NCBI RefSeq assembly: GCF_003946915.1
Contig: NZ_RPOC01000008.1
Span: 155,097 to 219,096 of the forward strand
DNA: 64,000 nt
Direction of reading: 5' to 3'
Origin: Flavobacterium ustbae
GTDB taxonomy: Bacteria > Bacteroidota > Bacteroidia > Flavobacteriales > Flavobacteriaceae
Shown here: positions 7,500-17,315 of the stretch, piece after piece
How positions within the stretch are numbered: position 1 is the stretch's first letter
How the letters are laid out: every line of letters starts with the position of its first letter
Position numbers and translations under genes: made by a program
The notes under the pieces: generated by a model
What the model was told of the DNA's origin: nothing
What the model saw: the letters and a program-made list of their open reading frames with translations, nothing else
Databases searched by the model: none

Positions 7500-8206
7500 A
7501 AACTCAATTTTGTAAAACTCCAGTTTAAAGTATTAAAAAGTATCAATTCGTTGTTTAATGAAGGCAATTCTAATACTAATTTCAGTGTTTCATGTGCCAT
7601 CATATTGCCAATAATTCCTGGCAGCGTTCCTAAAACTCCATTCAAATTACAATTCGGAACATCTTTTGGATCTGGCATTTCGGGAAATAAATCACGAAGA
7701 TTTTTACTTCTGTTATGATTGAAAACAGCAATTTGTCCTTCGAATTTTAAGATACTTCCGTAAACCAAAGGTTTGTAAAGCTGAACGCAAGTATCATTAA
7801 CTAAATAACGAGTCGAGAAATTATCAGAACCGTCTACAATAATATCATATTGTTGAATAATTTTTGAAGCATTTTCTACAGTTAATTTTTCTTGAATCGC
7901 TTCTGCCTGAATTAGCGGATTTAGTTTTGAAACGACTTTTTGAGCAACAATGGCTTTATATTGTCCAATTTCATTCTCGGTATATAAAATCTGTCGATGT
8001 AGATTGTGAATTTCGATCGTATCAAAATCCATAATTCCGATAAAGCCAACTCCCGCTGTAGCAATATATTGTAAAATTGGGCAACCTAAGCCGCCAGCTC
8101 CAATTACTAAAACTCTAGCTTTTTTTAATTTTTCCTGACCTTCATCTCCAATTTCAGGAAGAATAGTTTGTCTGTTGTAACGAAGAAATTCTTGGATAAT
8201 GCTCAT
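7496..8206 (-). CDS. thiF: ThiF/MoeB/HesA-family adenylyltransferase of the thiamin operon
   Basis: 236 residues. In thiamin synthesis ThiF adenylates the C-terminal glycine of ThiS before sulfur transfer. The nucleotide-binding loop VIGAGGLGCP is near residues 34-43, NLHRQILY near 67-74 and the catalytic-region DGSDNFSTRYLVND near 125-138. The zinc cysteine pairs usual in ThiF and MoeB are absent: the first position reads NLRDLFP and the C-terminal CxxC region reads NTLNWSF. It keeps PNCNLNGVLG. It is the last gene of the thi operon, 84 bp after thiH, with a heptamer hairpin between. A MoeB role is possible but the context favours ThiF. Confidence 0.85.
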   Translation of the reverse strand: MSIIQEFLRYNRQTILPEIGDEGQEKLKKARVLVIGAGGLGCPILQYIATAGVGFIGIMDFDTIEIHNLHRQILYTENEIGQYKAIVAQKVVSKLNPLIQAEAIQEKLTVENASKIIQQYDIIVDGSDNFSTRYLVNDTCVQLYKPLVYGSILKFEGQIAVFNHNRSKNLRDLFPEMPDPKDVPNCNLNGVLGTLPGIIGNMMAHETLKLVLELPSLNNELILFNTLNWSFTKLSF

Positions 8207-8218
8207 GTTTATATTTTA

Positions 8219-8308
8219 GATTTCTGATTTTAGATTTTAGATTGAAGTAGGAGTTTAAATATTTGAATTTTTAGATTTTTAATCTGAAGTCTAAAATCTA
8301 AAATCTGA
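8219..8308. repeat. Heptamer-repeat inverted repeat between thiH and thiF
   Basis: Arms built from TTTAGAT and its complement TCTAAAA units (about 8219-8240 and 8279-8306). They can fold into a long AT-rich hairpin inside the operon. The same motif recurs as a direct array at 25759-25818. Confidence 0.6.
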
Positions 8309-9418
8309 AATAAAATTTTTGTCCCAATCTTTCCAAACCGGTTCGTAGCCTTTATTTTTTATGATTTTTGAAATTTCGGCAGCAGATCTTTCGTCGCTAA
8401 TTTCGAATTGCTCCAAAGATTGCGGATCTACCACATAACCGCCAGGATTGGTTTTTGAACCTGCGCTCATACTCGTAACACCAATCGGAATTATGTTATT
8501 TCTGAATTTTTCGTTTTCACGAGTTGAAATTGAAATTTCCAAATCTTCATTCCATAATCTGTAAGCGCAAATTAATTGTGTCAGATCTCTATCATCCATA
8601 ATAAAATTGGGTTCAATAATTCCCTCTGCGGGACGAAGACGCGGAAATGAAACCGAATATTTAGTTTGCCAGTATTTCTTCTGCAAATAATCCAGATGCA
8701 AAGCATTAAAAAAGCTATCCGTTCGCCAATCTTCCAAACCTAATAAAACACCTAAACCAATTTTATGAATTCCCGCGGTTCCAATTCTATCGGGAGTTTC
8801 TAGTCGATAATCAAAATTGGATTTTTTACCTTTAGTATGATATTTTTTGTAAACTTCTTGATGATACGTTTCTTGATAAACCAAAACCGAATAAACTCCA
8901 GAATCGTGCAAACGCTCGTAATCTTCAGTGGAAAGTGGCTGAACTTCAACCGAAATAATTGAAAAATCTTCTTTTATTAGATTAATCGCATTCAGAAAAT
9001 AATTGATGTTAACGGTATAATTCGCTTCGCCAGTAACCAATAAAACATGATCGAAACCTGTTTTTTTTAATGCTTCAACTTCCAATTTTATTTCGGAATC
9101 AGTTAAGGTTTTGCGTTTAATTTTATTATCTAAGCTGAATCCGCAATAAGTACAGATATTTTGGCATTCGTTGCTCAAATACAGCGGCGCATACATTTGA
9201 ATGGTTTTTCCAAAACGTTTTTTGGTAAGTTCGTGGCATTTCTGTGCCATTTGTTCCAGATAATTTTGAGCAACTGGAGAGATTAAAATCAAAAAATCAT
9301 CGAGATTGTATTTGGTTTTAGCCAAAGTGCGCTCGACCTCTTTTGAAGTTGTTTTGTATATTCTCGATTGGATTTCATCCCAATTATATTGCTCAAAAAT
9401 AGATTTGAATGTTTTCAT
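8291..9418 (-). CDS. thiH: 2-iminoacetate synthase ThiH
   Basis: 375 residues. A radical SAM enzyme that cleaves tyrosine to dehydroglycine and p-cresol, giving the glycine-derived part of the thiazole ring. The radical SAM motif CQNICTYC (Cx3Cx2C) near residues 88-95 follows APLYLSNE. The C-terminal SMSAGSKTNPGGY is typical of ThiH. Its presence instead of the glycine oxidase ThiO suggests the oxygen-sensitive route. Separated from thiG by the GxxExxY gene. Confidence 0.95.
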   Translation of the reverse strand: MKTFKSIFEQYNWDEIQSRIYKTTSKEVERTLAKTKYNLDDFLILISPVAQNYLEQMAQKCHELTKKRFGKTIQMYAPLYLSNECQNICTYCGFSLDNKIKRKTLTDSEIKLEVEALKKTGFDHVLLVTGEANYTVNINYFLNAINLIKEDFSIISVEVQPLSTEDYERLHDSGVYSVLVYQETYHQEVYKKYHTKGKKSNFDYRLETPDRIGTAGIHKIGLGVLLGLEDWRTDSFFNALHLDYLQKKYWQTKYSVSFPRLRPAEGIIEPNFIMDDRDLTQLICAYRLWNEDLEISISTRENEKFRNNIIPIGVTSMSAGSKTNPGGYVVDPQSLEQFEISDERSAAEISKIIKNKGYEPVWKDWDKNFISDFRF

Positions 9419-9434
9419 TTTTTTTGTTTTGTTT

Positions 9435-9943
9435 CCCGCAGATTTGGCAGATTGTGCAGATTACATTTTATGAACTACACGATGAATATTTTCTAAGATA
9501 TTGCTACAATTAAAATTGACTAACAAGCCCAACTTTTTGTTAGTTAATTTTAAGTAAGTATTAAGTTGTTTAAAATGAATAGGTTTTATTTCTTCTACAG
9601 ATTTTAATTCAATTATCACCTGATCTTCTACAATTAAGTCCAGTCGAAAAGTAAGGTCTAAACTAATATTGTCATAGTGAACAGGTATATCAATTTGTTT
9701 CATTACATTCAAACCATCTTTTCTTAATTGATAACATAAAGCACTTTCATAGACTGATTCTAATAGGCCAGGTCCCATTGTATTATAAACTTTAAAAATT
9801 GCTCCTCTTACTTTATATGAAATTTCATTTTCTAACATACAGTCAAATTTTTTTACAGAAATCAAAAATAATGAAATTTCTTACTTTTAAGATATGCTTC
9901 TTAATAAATCTCCCTAATCTGCAAAATCTGCGTGAAATCTTTT
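9435..9943. repeat. Inverted GCAGATT repeats bracketing the GxxExxY gene
   Basis: The left copy (about 9435-9462) contains CGCAGATTTGGCAGATT and touches the gene's stop. The right copy (about 9915-9943), read on the minus strand, contains CGCAGATTTTGCAGATT, 16 of 17 bases the same but inverted. A solitary related copy lies at about 12668-12685 in the same operon. The arrangement resembles ends of a cassette. Confidence 0.6.
9461..9838 (-). CDS. GxxExxY family protein
   Basis: 125 residues from the ATG at 9838 (MLENEISYKV), the usual start for the family; the frame is open nine codons further. The signature GLLESVY near residues 25-31 defines the family. RLDLIVEDQVIIELKS near 65-80 has the D-x(n)-ExK layout of PD-(D/E)XK nucleases, so a nucleic-acid role is plausible but unproven. 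It sits between thiG and thiH, all on one strand, where it has no evident thiamin function. Inverted GCAGATT repeats lie on both sides, which suggests arrival as a cassette. Confidence 0.85.
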   Translation of the reverse strand: MLENEISYKVRGAIFKVYNTMGPGLLESVYESALCYQLRKDGLNVMKQIDIPVHYDNISLDLTFRLDLIVEDQVIIELKSVEEIKPIHFKQLNTYLKLTNKKLGLLVNFNCSNILENIHRVVHKM

Positions 9944-10718
9944 AATCGTATAAAAAAGAAGTCAAAGGACTAGAAGCCGAAGCGTAATTTTGCTGATTAG
10001 CGACTTTCGCTTCAAATGCCTTTCTTCCCGCAATCACAGCTTCCTTAAAAGCCTCAGCCATCAATTTCGGATTTCCTGCAACTGCAATTGCAGTATTCAC
10101 CAAAACAGCATCGGCACCAATTTCCATTGCTTTTGCAGCATCAGAAGGCGCTCCGATTCCGGCATCGATGATAACAGGAACATTACTTTGTTCAATTATA
10201 ATTTCTAAGAAATCGATCGTTTTTAACCCTTTATTGCTTCCAATTGGTGAACCTAAAGGCATTACGGCCGACGTTCCAGCGTTTTCCAAATGTTTGCATA
10301 AAACAGGATCGGCGTGAATGTACGGAAGAACGATAAAACCAAGTTTAGCAAGTTCTTCTGTTGCTTTTAATGTTTCAATTGGATCGGGCATTAAATATTT
10401 TGGATCAGGATGAATTTCTAGTTTTACCCAATTCGTTTCTAAAGCTTCGCGCGCTAATTGTGCGGCAAAAACAGCTTCTTTGGCATTTCTTGCGCCTGAA
10501 GTATTCGGTAATAAATTAATATTCGGATGTTTCAAATGTGATAAAATTACATCAGTATCCGTTTCCAAATCGATACGTTTTAATGCCACGGTTACCAATT
10601 CACTTTCAGAAGCAAGAACGGCCTGTTCCATTTCCTCGTTCGAACCAAATTTTCCCGTTCCTAAAAACAAACGGGATTTAAAAGCTTTATCTCCTATATT
10701 AAACAATGATTTTTGCAT
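9942..10718 (-). CDS. thiG: Thiazole synthase ThiG
   Basis: 258 residues. ThiG forms the thiazole phosphate ring from deoxyxylulose phosphate, dehydroglycine and ThiS thiocarboxylate. Motifs: [12 protein letters not shown] near residues 13-24, [14 protein letters not shown] near 71-84 covering the substrate-loop region, [15 protein letters not shown] near 98-112 with the Schiff-base lysine, and [29 protein letters not shown] near 185-213. The start overlaps the end of thiE by 20 bp, so translation is probably coupled. Confidence 0.96.
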   Translation of the reverse strand: MQKSLFNIGDKAFKSRLFLGTGKFGSNEEMEQAVLASESELVTVALKRIDLETDTDVILSHLKHPNINLLPNTSGARNAKEAVFAAQLAREALETNWVKLEIHPDPKYLMPDPIETLKATEELAKLGFIVLPYIHADPVLCKHLENAGTSAVMPLGSPIGSNKGLKTIDFLEIIIEQSNVPVIIDAGIGAPSDAAKAMEIGADAVLVNTAIAVAGNPKLMAEAFKEAVIAGRKAFEAKVANQQNYASASSPLTSFLYD

Positions 10719-11337
10719 ATAATTTTTCGTTTAATTGTTGAATTAGTTTTTCCTTTTCATCACTTTCTTTAATGATTCCTGAAACGGCAATTCCATGAAT
10801 TCCAGTTTCCATTAACGGACTCACATCACGCAAAGTAATGCCTCCAATGGCGTAAATAGGAATTTCGATTTTATTTTTTTTCAGTTTTTGCAGGATGTCA
10901 AAGTAACCCGACAATCCCAAAATCGGACTTAATTTTTCTTTTGTATTTGTAAATCTAAAAGGCCCTAACCCAATATAATCACAACCATTTTTGACATGAT
11001 TTTGAATGTTTTCCAAAGTATTGGCTGTTCCTCCAATAACTTTTGAAGTTCCTAATAAAGCTCTAGCTTCGTCGATTTTAGTATCGTTTAAACCTAAATG
11101 AATACCGTCTGCATCAATTTCTTTGGCGAGATACAGATCATCATTTATAATGAAATTGGCAGTGTATTTTTCGCATAAAGGCTTTACCGCTTCCGCTAAT
11201 AGAAAAGTATCTTTTTGCGTTTGGTTTTTAAAACGCATCTGCACCCAATTACATCCTGCATCGAGTGCCTGATTAATATTGCATAATTGTTTTTCGATAG
11301 TTTCGCCTTGCGAGATATATTGAAGTTTGCTATACAT
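10699..11337 (-). CDS. thiE: Thiamine-phosphate synthase ThiE
   Basis: 212 residues, a TIM barrel. It joins hydroxymethylpyrimidine diphosphate to thiazole phosphate. WVQMRFKN near residues 31-38, [19 protein letters not shown] near 64-82, [14 protein letters not shown] near 121-134 and [11 protein letters not shown] near 160-170 match the phosphate and pyrimidine sites. Of the two ThiE-like genes in the operon this one has the more complete motif set and is the better candidate for the synthase. It overlaps thiD by 8 bp and thiG by 20 bp. Confidence 0.92.
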   Translation of the reverse strand: MYSKLQYISQGETIEKQLCNINQALDAGCNWVQMRFKNQTQKDTFLLAEAVKPLCEKYTANFIINDDLYLAKEIDADGIHLGLNDTKIDEARALLGTSKVIGGTANTLENIQNHVKNGCDYIGLGPFRFTNTKEKLSPILGLSGYFDILQKLKKNKIEIPIYAIGGITLRDVSPLMETGIHGIAVSGIIKESDEKEKLIQQLNEKLYAKIIV

Positions 11338-12070
11338 AATGATATCCGATTAAAGTTGATGTTGAGCTCAGGTAATTTTCGATGTAGATTTTAGCATTTT
11401 TACAAGCTTCGATTAAGGTTTGTTCTAAAGCTAAATTCGAAGCAATTGCTGACGAAAGCACACAGCCTGAACCATGTTTCTCAAAACATTTTTTATCTGA
11501 TGGAAGTAATTCTAAAACTTCATTTTTTAGAAATAATCGATCAGTTCCAACTGCTTTTTGGTTATGTCCGCCTTTTAATAGAACGTTCGTAGGAAATTGA
11601 TTTTCGGCTAAAATAAATTCAGGAAAAAGAATTTTTATTTCATTATAATTGGGCGTGATCAAGTCAATTTTTGAAAGTATTTGATTTAATTCCAAATGAT
11701 CTTTAACAGTCATAAATTCAAATTTTGTAGTCGATTTTAAAACTGGATCCCAAACGATTTTTGTCGATGGAGAAAGCTGTTTTATTGTCGAGATAATTCG
11801 GTTTAAATCATGTAAAGAAGACACAATCCCGATTTTTACAACCCTGATTTTATAGTTTAAAAACAACGTTTCAATTGATCTGATTACAAAACTCAAATCT
11901 GTCCACTGAATTTCATAAAATTGATTTTCAGTCTGAATGGTGTTTGCCGTCGAAATAGCATAACCAGTTACTTTATGCTGTTCAAATGTTTTGATATCAG
12001 CCAAAATTCCTGCGCCTCCCGAAGGATCTAAACCGGCGATTGTGAGTGCGAATGGGCGATCTTTTGACAT
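11330..12070 (-). CDS. thiD: Hydroxymethylpyrimidine/phosphomethylpyrimidine kinase ThiD
   Basis: 246 residues, ribokinase-like fold. It phosphorylates HMP and then HMP phosphate. ALTIAGLDPSGGAGILADIKTF near residues 8-29 is the substrate loop, DPVLKST near 107-113 is the mid-protein motif, and HGSGCVLSSAIA near 198-209 is the anion hole with the catalytic base region. It is a little shorter than the usual 260-270 residues but ends normally. Its start overlaps the upstream thiE-like gene by 43 bp. Confidence 0.94.
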   Translation of the reverse strand: MSKDRPFALTIAGLDPSGGAGILADIKTFEQHKVTGYAISTANTIQTENQFYEIQWTDLSFVIRSIETLFLNYKIRVVKIGIVSSLHDLNRIISTIKQLSPSTKIVWDPVLKSTTKFEFMTVKDHLELNQILSKIDLITPNYNEIKILFPEFILAENQFPTNVLLKGGHNQKAVGTDRLFLKNEVLELLPSDKKCFEKHGSGCVLSSAIASNLALEQTLIEACKNAKIYIENYLSSTSTLIGYHYV

Positions 12071-12648
12071 AGTTTAAATTGTTTTAAAGGATTTTTATTC
12101 TTCCAAATACTTCCTAAAAGCGCAAAATCATCAAAACCTTTTTCTAATACTTCTCTAATGTTTTTTGAATCGATTCCGCCTAAAGCGATGACTTTTGTTT
12201 TCTGATTTGTTCTTGATTTCAGTTCTTCAAAAAGGTCTTTTTCAGGAGAATAATTTTCTTTAGAAATACTTTTAAAAACGGGACTCAGAAAAGCATAATC
12301 AAAATGTTTAAGAGAATTAAAATCTTCTATAGAATGTGTTGATGTTGATTTAGATTTGTATTCGTACCTACAAGGTTTCCAAAACCTTGCAGGAGAATCA
12401 ACAAGATCGTTTCTTTCTTTTTCAGAAAAATGTAATCTCTCAATACCAAAATCTTTTGCCAATTCATGATGATTATGCAAAACCAAATTATCCCGAAATT
12501 CTAGTTTTATATCATGAAGAAATTCCGCCATTTCAATCTTCGAAAAATCAGGTTTCCTAACATGAAGCAAAGACAATCCTTCTTCAAAAAATGAATGGAT
12601 TAAATTAATTTCATTTCTTACCGCCATTGGATTTGAGATTAAAATCAT
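12028..12648 (-). CDS. ThiE/TenI-like thiamine-phosphate synthase family protein
   Basis: 206 residues from the ATG at 12648 (MILISNPMAV). A second, more diverged ThiE/TenI barrel: LSLLHVRKPDFSK near residues 24-36, VLHNHHELAKDFGIERLHFSE near 57-77, AFLSPVFKSISKENY near 117-131 and VIALGGIDSKNI near 151-162. The HNHHELA segment stands where ThiE has NDD, so the Mg2+/pyrophosphate aspartates are missing. A TenI-like thiazole tautomerase role is a reasonable guess, because such proteins speed the step after ThiG. Confidence 0.8.
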   Translation of the reverse strand: MILISNPMAVRNEINLIHSFFEEGLSLLHVRKPDFSKIEMAEFLHDIKLEFRDNLVLHNHHELAKDFGIERLHFSEKERNDLVDSPARFWKPCRYEYKSKSTSTHSIEDFNSLKHFDYAFLSPVFKSISKENYSPEKDLFEELKSRTNQKTKVIALGGIDSKNIREVLEKGFDDFALLGSIWKNKNPLKQFKLCQKIAHSHSQSPV

Positions 12649-12667
12649 TCGATTTGTTTTTTCTTCT

Positions 12668-12695
12668 CCCGCAGATTTCACAGATTTAGGAGATC
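12668..12695 (+). repeat. Solitary GCAGATT repeat between thiC and the thiE-like gene
   Basis: CCCGCAGATTTCACAGATTT matches the left repeat beside the GxxExxY gene in sequence and orientation. No gene is attached here; it could be an empty site or a remnant. Confidence 0.45.
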
Positions 12696-12726
12696 TTTGC
12701 TCTTTACTCTATTTTCTATCTTCTTC

Positions 12727-14606
<1,880 letters not shown>

Positions 14607-14638
14607 TGCTCCTGATTGTGTTTATTCACAATGTTTTC

Positions 14639-14714
14639 TGTAGAGATGCACCGCAGTGCGTCTAACGCACAGTACGAAAATTGGAATTTGGAATTTCTTT
14701 TTTTGGAATTAAAA
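14639..14714. repeat. REP-like palindrome and GGAATTT repeat between thiS and thiC
   Basis: Bases 14639-14664 form a 26-base element, TGTAGAGATGCACCGCAGTG and six more, that matches the REP-like element at 29032-29057 at 23 of 26 bases. A GGAATTT heptamer stretch follows at about 14679-14695. Confidence 0.6.
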
Positions 14715-14715
14715 T

Positions 14716-14922
14716 TTAACCTCCTTGCGTAGCAGAAATAATCAAAATATCGTCAGTTTCTTGTAGGAGGAATTCGTTCCATTTGGTTTTTGGAACAACA
14801 GTATTGTTAACAGCAACGGCGATTCCGTTTTGTTTGAGCGGAATTTCGAGATCGAGCAATGATTGAACGCTTAGCGATTCAGCATTGAATTTTTTTGTTT
14901 GTTGATTGATTTTTAGTTCCAT
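14716..14922 (-). CDS. thiS: Sulfur carrier protein ThiS
   Basis: 68 residues, ubiquitin-like, ending in the required Gly-Gly (SATQGG). ThiF adenylates this end, which then carries sulfur to ThiG as a thiocarboxylate. GIAVAVNNTVVPKTKW near residues 33-48 is the typical ThiS core. First gene of the operon behind the TPP riboswitch. Confidence 0.94.
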   Translation of the reverse strand: MELKINQQTKKFNAESLSVQSLLDLEIPLKQNGIAVAVNNTVVPKTKWNEFLLQETDDILIISATQGG

Positions 14923-14964
14923 TCCTTTTTAGTTTAGTGTATAGATACACAATAGGAATGGCTA

Positions 14965-14988
14965 CAAAATGCACGCAGGCGCGCGCAT
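14965..14988 (-). promoter_or_regulatory. Possible expression platform of the TPP riboswitch
   Basis: On the minus strand a GC-rich hairpin (ATGCGCGC, 4-nt loop, GCGTGCAT) is followed by four T's, 12 bases after the aptamer and before thiS. It could end transcription when TPP is bound. The T run is short, so the mechanism is uncertain. Confidence 0.45.
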
Positions 14989-14997
14989 AGAAGTCAT

Positions 14998-15083
14998 CTT
15001 ACTTTTCCCTACGCTAGTATGAACTAGATCAGGTTCAGAGGGTAAAATCTCAGCCTGCATGTTGCAGACACCCCTAAAGTGTG
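14998..15083 (-). ncRNA. TPP riboswitch (THI element)
   Basis: On the minus strand the conserved TPP aptamer parts appear in order: AGGGGTGT, CTGAGATTTTACCCT, GAACCTGATCTAGTTC, then ACTAGCGTAGGGAAAAGT. It precedes thiS by about 75 bases, so TPP should repress the whole thi operon. Confidence 0.96.
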
Positions 15084-15086
15084 AAG

Positions 15087-15094
15087 CAAATATA
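15087..15094 (-). promoter_or_regulatory. Promoter -7 box of the thi operon
   Basis: TATATTTG on the minus strand, a few bases before the aptamer, so the transcript would begin almost at the riboswitch. A clear TTG -33 element is not seen. Confidence 0.6.
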
Positions 15095-15117
15095 GTAAAT
15101 TTTGTTTTGGTTGTATG

Positions 15118-15270
15118 AAAAAGTTTCAAGTTTCAAGTTTCAGGTTTTGAAAATCGCTGCTATTGCGTCGCGGAAAACTTGAAACTTGAAACTTGAAACT
15201 TGAAACTTGAAACTTGAAACTTGAAACTTGAAACTTGAAACTTGAAACTTGAAACTTGAAACTTGAAACT
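15118..15270. repeat. CTTGAAA heptamer array (about 13 copies) with opposing arm
   Basis: CTTGAAA is repeated about 13 times without a break from 15178 to 15270, touching the tag stop codon at 15269-15271. Across a short GC-richer spacer, 15121-15146 carries the complementary heptamers (TTTCAAG), so a long hairpin can form. Copy number is likely to vary among strains. It may act as the terminator of the tag transcript. Confidence 0.9.
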
Positions 15271-15838
15271 ATTTTATTCTGGTCCAGCAATCTTCCACGT
15301 GATCATTGACCATTCCGGTTGCCTGCATGTGAGCGTAAATCACAGTTGAACCAACAAATTTAAATCCGCGTTTCTTTAAATCTTTACTGATAGCATCAGA
15401 AATTGGAGTTGTTGCGGGAACATCTATTAAAGTCTTTGGCTTATTGTCAATTGGTTTTCCGTCAACAAATTCCCAGATGTATTTTGAGAAAGTTCCAAAT
15501 TCTTCCTGAACTTTCATGAATGCCTGTGCATTTGAAACAGCAGATTTAATTTTTAATCCGTTTCTGATAATGCCCGTGTTTTGCATTAATTCTTCGATTT
15601 TATCTTCAGAATAATTGGCTATTTTTTTATAATCGAAATTATCAAAAGCAACTTTGAAGTTCTCCCTTTTGTTTAAAATCGTAATCCAACTTAAACCAGC
15701 CTGAAATGTTTCTAAAATTAAAAACTCAAAAATGGTTGGATCATCATAGACTGGAGTTCCCCATTCTTCGTCGTGGTATTTTTTATATAAATCGCTGGCA
15801 GAACACCAGCCGCATCGAATTTTATTTTCTTGTTCCAT
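15269..15838 (-). CDS. tag: DNA-3-methyladenine glycosylase I
   Basis: 189 residues, normal for Tag. It removes 3-methyladenine from alkylated DNA. The N-terminal RCGWCSASDLYKKYHDEEWG near residues 8-27 supplies the zinc Cys and His and the typical EWG; FQAGLSWITILNKRENF near 45-61 and the C-terminal HMQATGMVNDHVEDCW, with the remaining zinc His and Cys, close the site. The start overlaps the stop of the upstream lipoprotein gene by one base (TAATG), so the two are coupled. Confidence 0.95.
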   Translation of the reverse strand: MEQENKIRCGWCSASDLYKKYHDEEWGTPVYDDPTIFEFLILETFQAGLSWITILNKRENFKVAFDNFDYKKIANYSEDKIEELMQNTGIIRNGLKIKSAVSNAQAFMKVQEEFGTFSKYIWEFVDGKPIDNKPKTLIDVPATTPISDAISKDLKKRGFKFVGSTVIYAHMQATGMVNDHVEDCWTRIK

Positions 15839-16470
15839 TATTTCCCTATTTTCCAGTGATAACCCTTTACGCTTGGTATATAAGCTTTTGTTCCAACTAT
15901 TATTAAATCATTATAGATTTTTTTGTTGTATTTAATTCCAATTGCTTTTCCCGAAGTGTACATTTTATTGGCTTGAAATTTAATTTTCATTTTCGCATCG
16001 GTAAATTTTGCGTCCGAAACTTTTTCTATAAACCAAGTTGATTTCCATTTTATTTCAATTTCATCTTCGCTTGTTTTTGTAATGCTTTTTATAAGTTTTA
16101 TAGCATCTTTAGGGATTTCTAAATTTTGAGAAAGTTCTTTCTGCGTAAATGTTTCTCCGATTTTGCAATTTGCAAGAATTTTTCTAATGGCAAAAAAATT
16201 ATGAAGCATATCGCTAGACTTAGCACCATGATTTGTTTTTACAATGCTATCATGATTTTTTTCGGGTTGATTCAAACTTTTCTTTGACGAAATTTTTACT
16301 GGCAGGTTATGTATTTTGACATTTTTATGTGGAGTAGTTTTTATTTCATCAACAGGTTTAATGTGATTAACAGGGGTAGCTTTTGGAGTGAGCTCCTTTT
16401 TTTGATCATTGCCACAACTAAAAATAAAAAAGAAAGTAGAGAATAATATGGAGGTATTTATGTTTTTCAT
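15838..16470 (-). CDS. Putative lipoprotein of unknown function
   Basis: 210 residues, not recognised. The N terminus is a lipoprotein signal with lipobox IFSC near residue 19. A Lys/Pro-rich low-complexity linker follows up to about residue 85, then a 120-residue domain, predicted mixed alpha/beta, ending KGYHWKIGK. It is translationally coupled to tag and 11 bp from the yhhQ-like gene, so the three may form one transcript, but no shared role is evident. Confidence 0.6.
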   Translation of the reverse strand: MKNINTSILFSTFFFIFSCGNDQKKELTPKATPVNHIKPVDEIKTTPHKNVKIHNLPVKISSKKSLNQPEKNHDSIVKTNHGAKSSDMLHNFFAIRKILANCKIGETFTQKELSQNLEIPKDAIKLIKSITKTSEDEIEIKWKSTWFIEKVSDAKFTDAKMKIKFQANKMYTSGKAIGIKYNKKIYNDLIIVGTKAYIPSVKGYHWKIGK

Positions 16471-16481
16471 ACAGATAGTCG

Positions 16482-17144
16482 CTACACTTTATGATTGGGA
16501 TCTGAGTCTAAATATTTTTTGATCAAATGATGCCCTAAATAAATTGCTGGAGTTAATAAAATAGCTATTGCCAATTTAAAAGTATAGCCAATTAAACCAG
16601 AAGATATAAAAGTATCGAAATCTATTTTTCCAGGAAGCCAAAAAGCAATTCCTAAAACAATAAAAGAATCAAATAATTGGGAAATTACTGTAGAACCCGT
16701 TGCTCTCAACCATATTTTCTTTTCGCCTGTTCTGTTTTTGAAAAACCAAAAAATCCAAACATCAATAAGCTGAGAAGCCATAAAGGCTATTAAACTTCCA
16801 ACAATAATCCACATACTTTGTCCAAAGACGGCCTGAAATTGTTCGTCATTTACAGGACTTATTCCTTTTGCAGCCGGAATTGTCATTGCCATAAACAATA
16901 TAATAAAAGCATAAGCAATGAGACATGCAGTTATGAAAGAAAGTTTTTTTACGCCTTTCTCTCCAAAATATTCATTAATTAAATCGGTTGTGAGAAATAC
17001 AATTGGCCAAGGAAGAATTCCGATACTCATTACAAAAGGGCCAACTTGAATTAATTTTCCTCCAATCAGTTCTGCAACAACAGCATTGGTTATAAATATT
17101 CCTGCTAGAATTACAAAAACAATTTCTTTTCTGGTTTTAAACAT
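16482..17144 (-). CDS. Queuosine precursor transporter, YhhQ/VUT family
   Basis: 220 residues with about six hydrophobic helices. The family (DUF165) imports queuosine precursors such as preQ0 or preQ1 in bacteria where tested. LPWPIVFLTTDLINEYFGEKGVKK near residues 44-67 is the hallmark region, and ASQLIDVWIFWFFKNRTG plus ATGSTVISQLFDSFIV follow. Inner membrane. The window also holds queG (59503-60426), the last step of queuosine synthesis. Confidence 0.88.
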   Translation of the reverse strand: MFKTRKEIVFVILAGIFITNAVVAELIGGKLIQVGPFVMSIGILPWPIVFLTTDLINEYFGEKGVKKLSFITACLIAYAFIILFMAMTIPAAKGISPVNDEQFQAVFGQSMWIIVGSLIAFMASQLIDVWIFWFFKNRTGEKKIWLRATGSTVISQLFDSFIVLGIAFWLPGKIDFDTFISSGLIGYTFKLAIAILLTPAIYLGHHLIKKYLDSDPNHKV

Positions 17145-17315
17145 GTGGTTTTGGATATTGATGTTTCAAAATTAAACTATTTCTGTGAAATCTTAGAAAC
17201 GGATCGGTTTTATAATCTGCCGAGATTTGAAGTTTGATTTGGTTTGGTTAATTTTGGAATTCTTCTGGAATATTTTCAGCTAAAATTTCAGGCACTATAA
17301 TTAACAATATTTATT

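Noticed and set aside
9461..9838. GxxExxY gene as part of a toxin-antitoxin pair
   Set aside because: No partner gene is next to it; both neighbours are thiamin genes.
15118..15270. Heptamer array considered as a CRISPR array
   Set aside because: The repeat unit is 7 bp with no unique spacers, and no cas genes are present.
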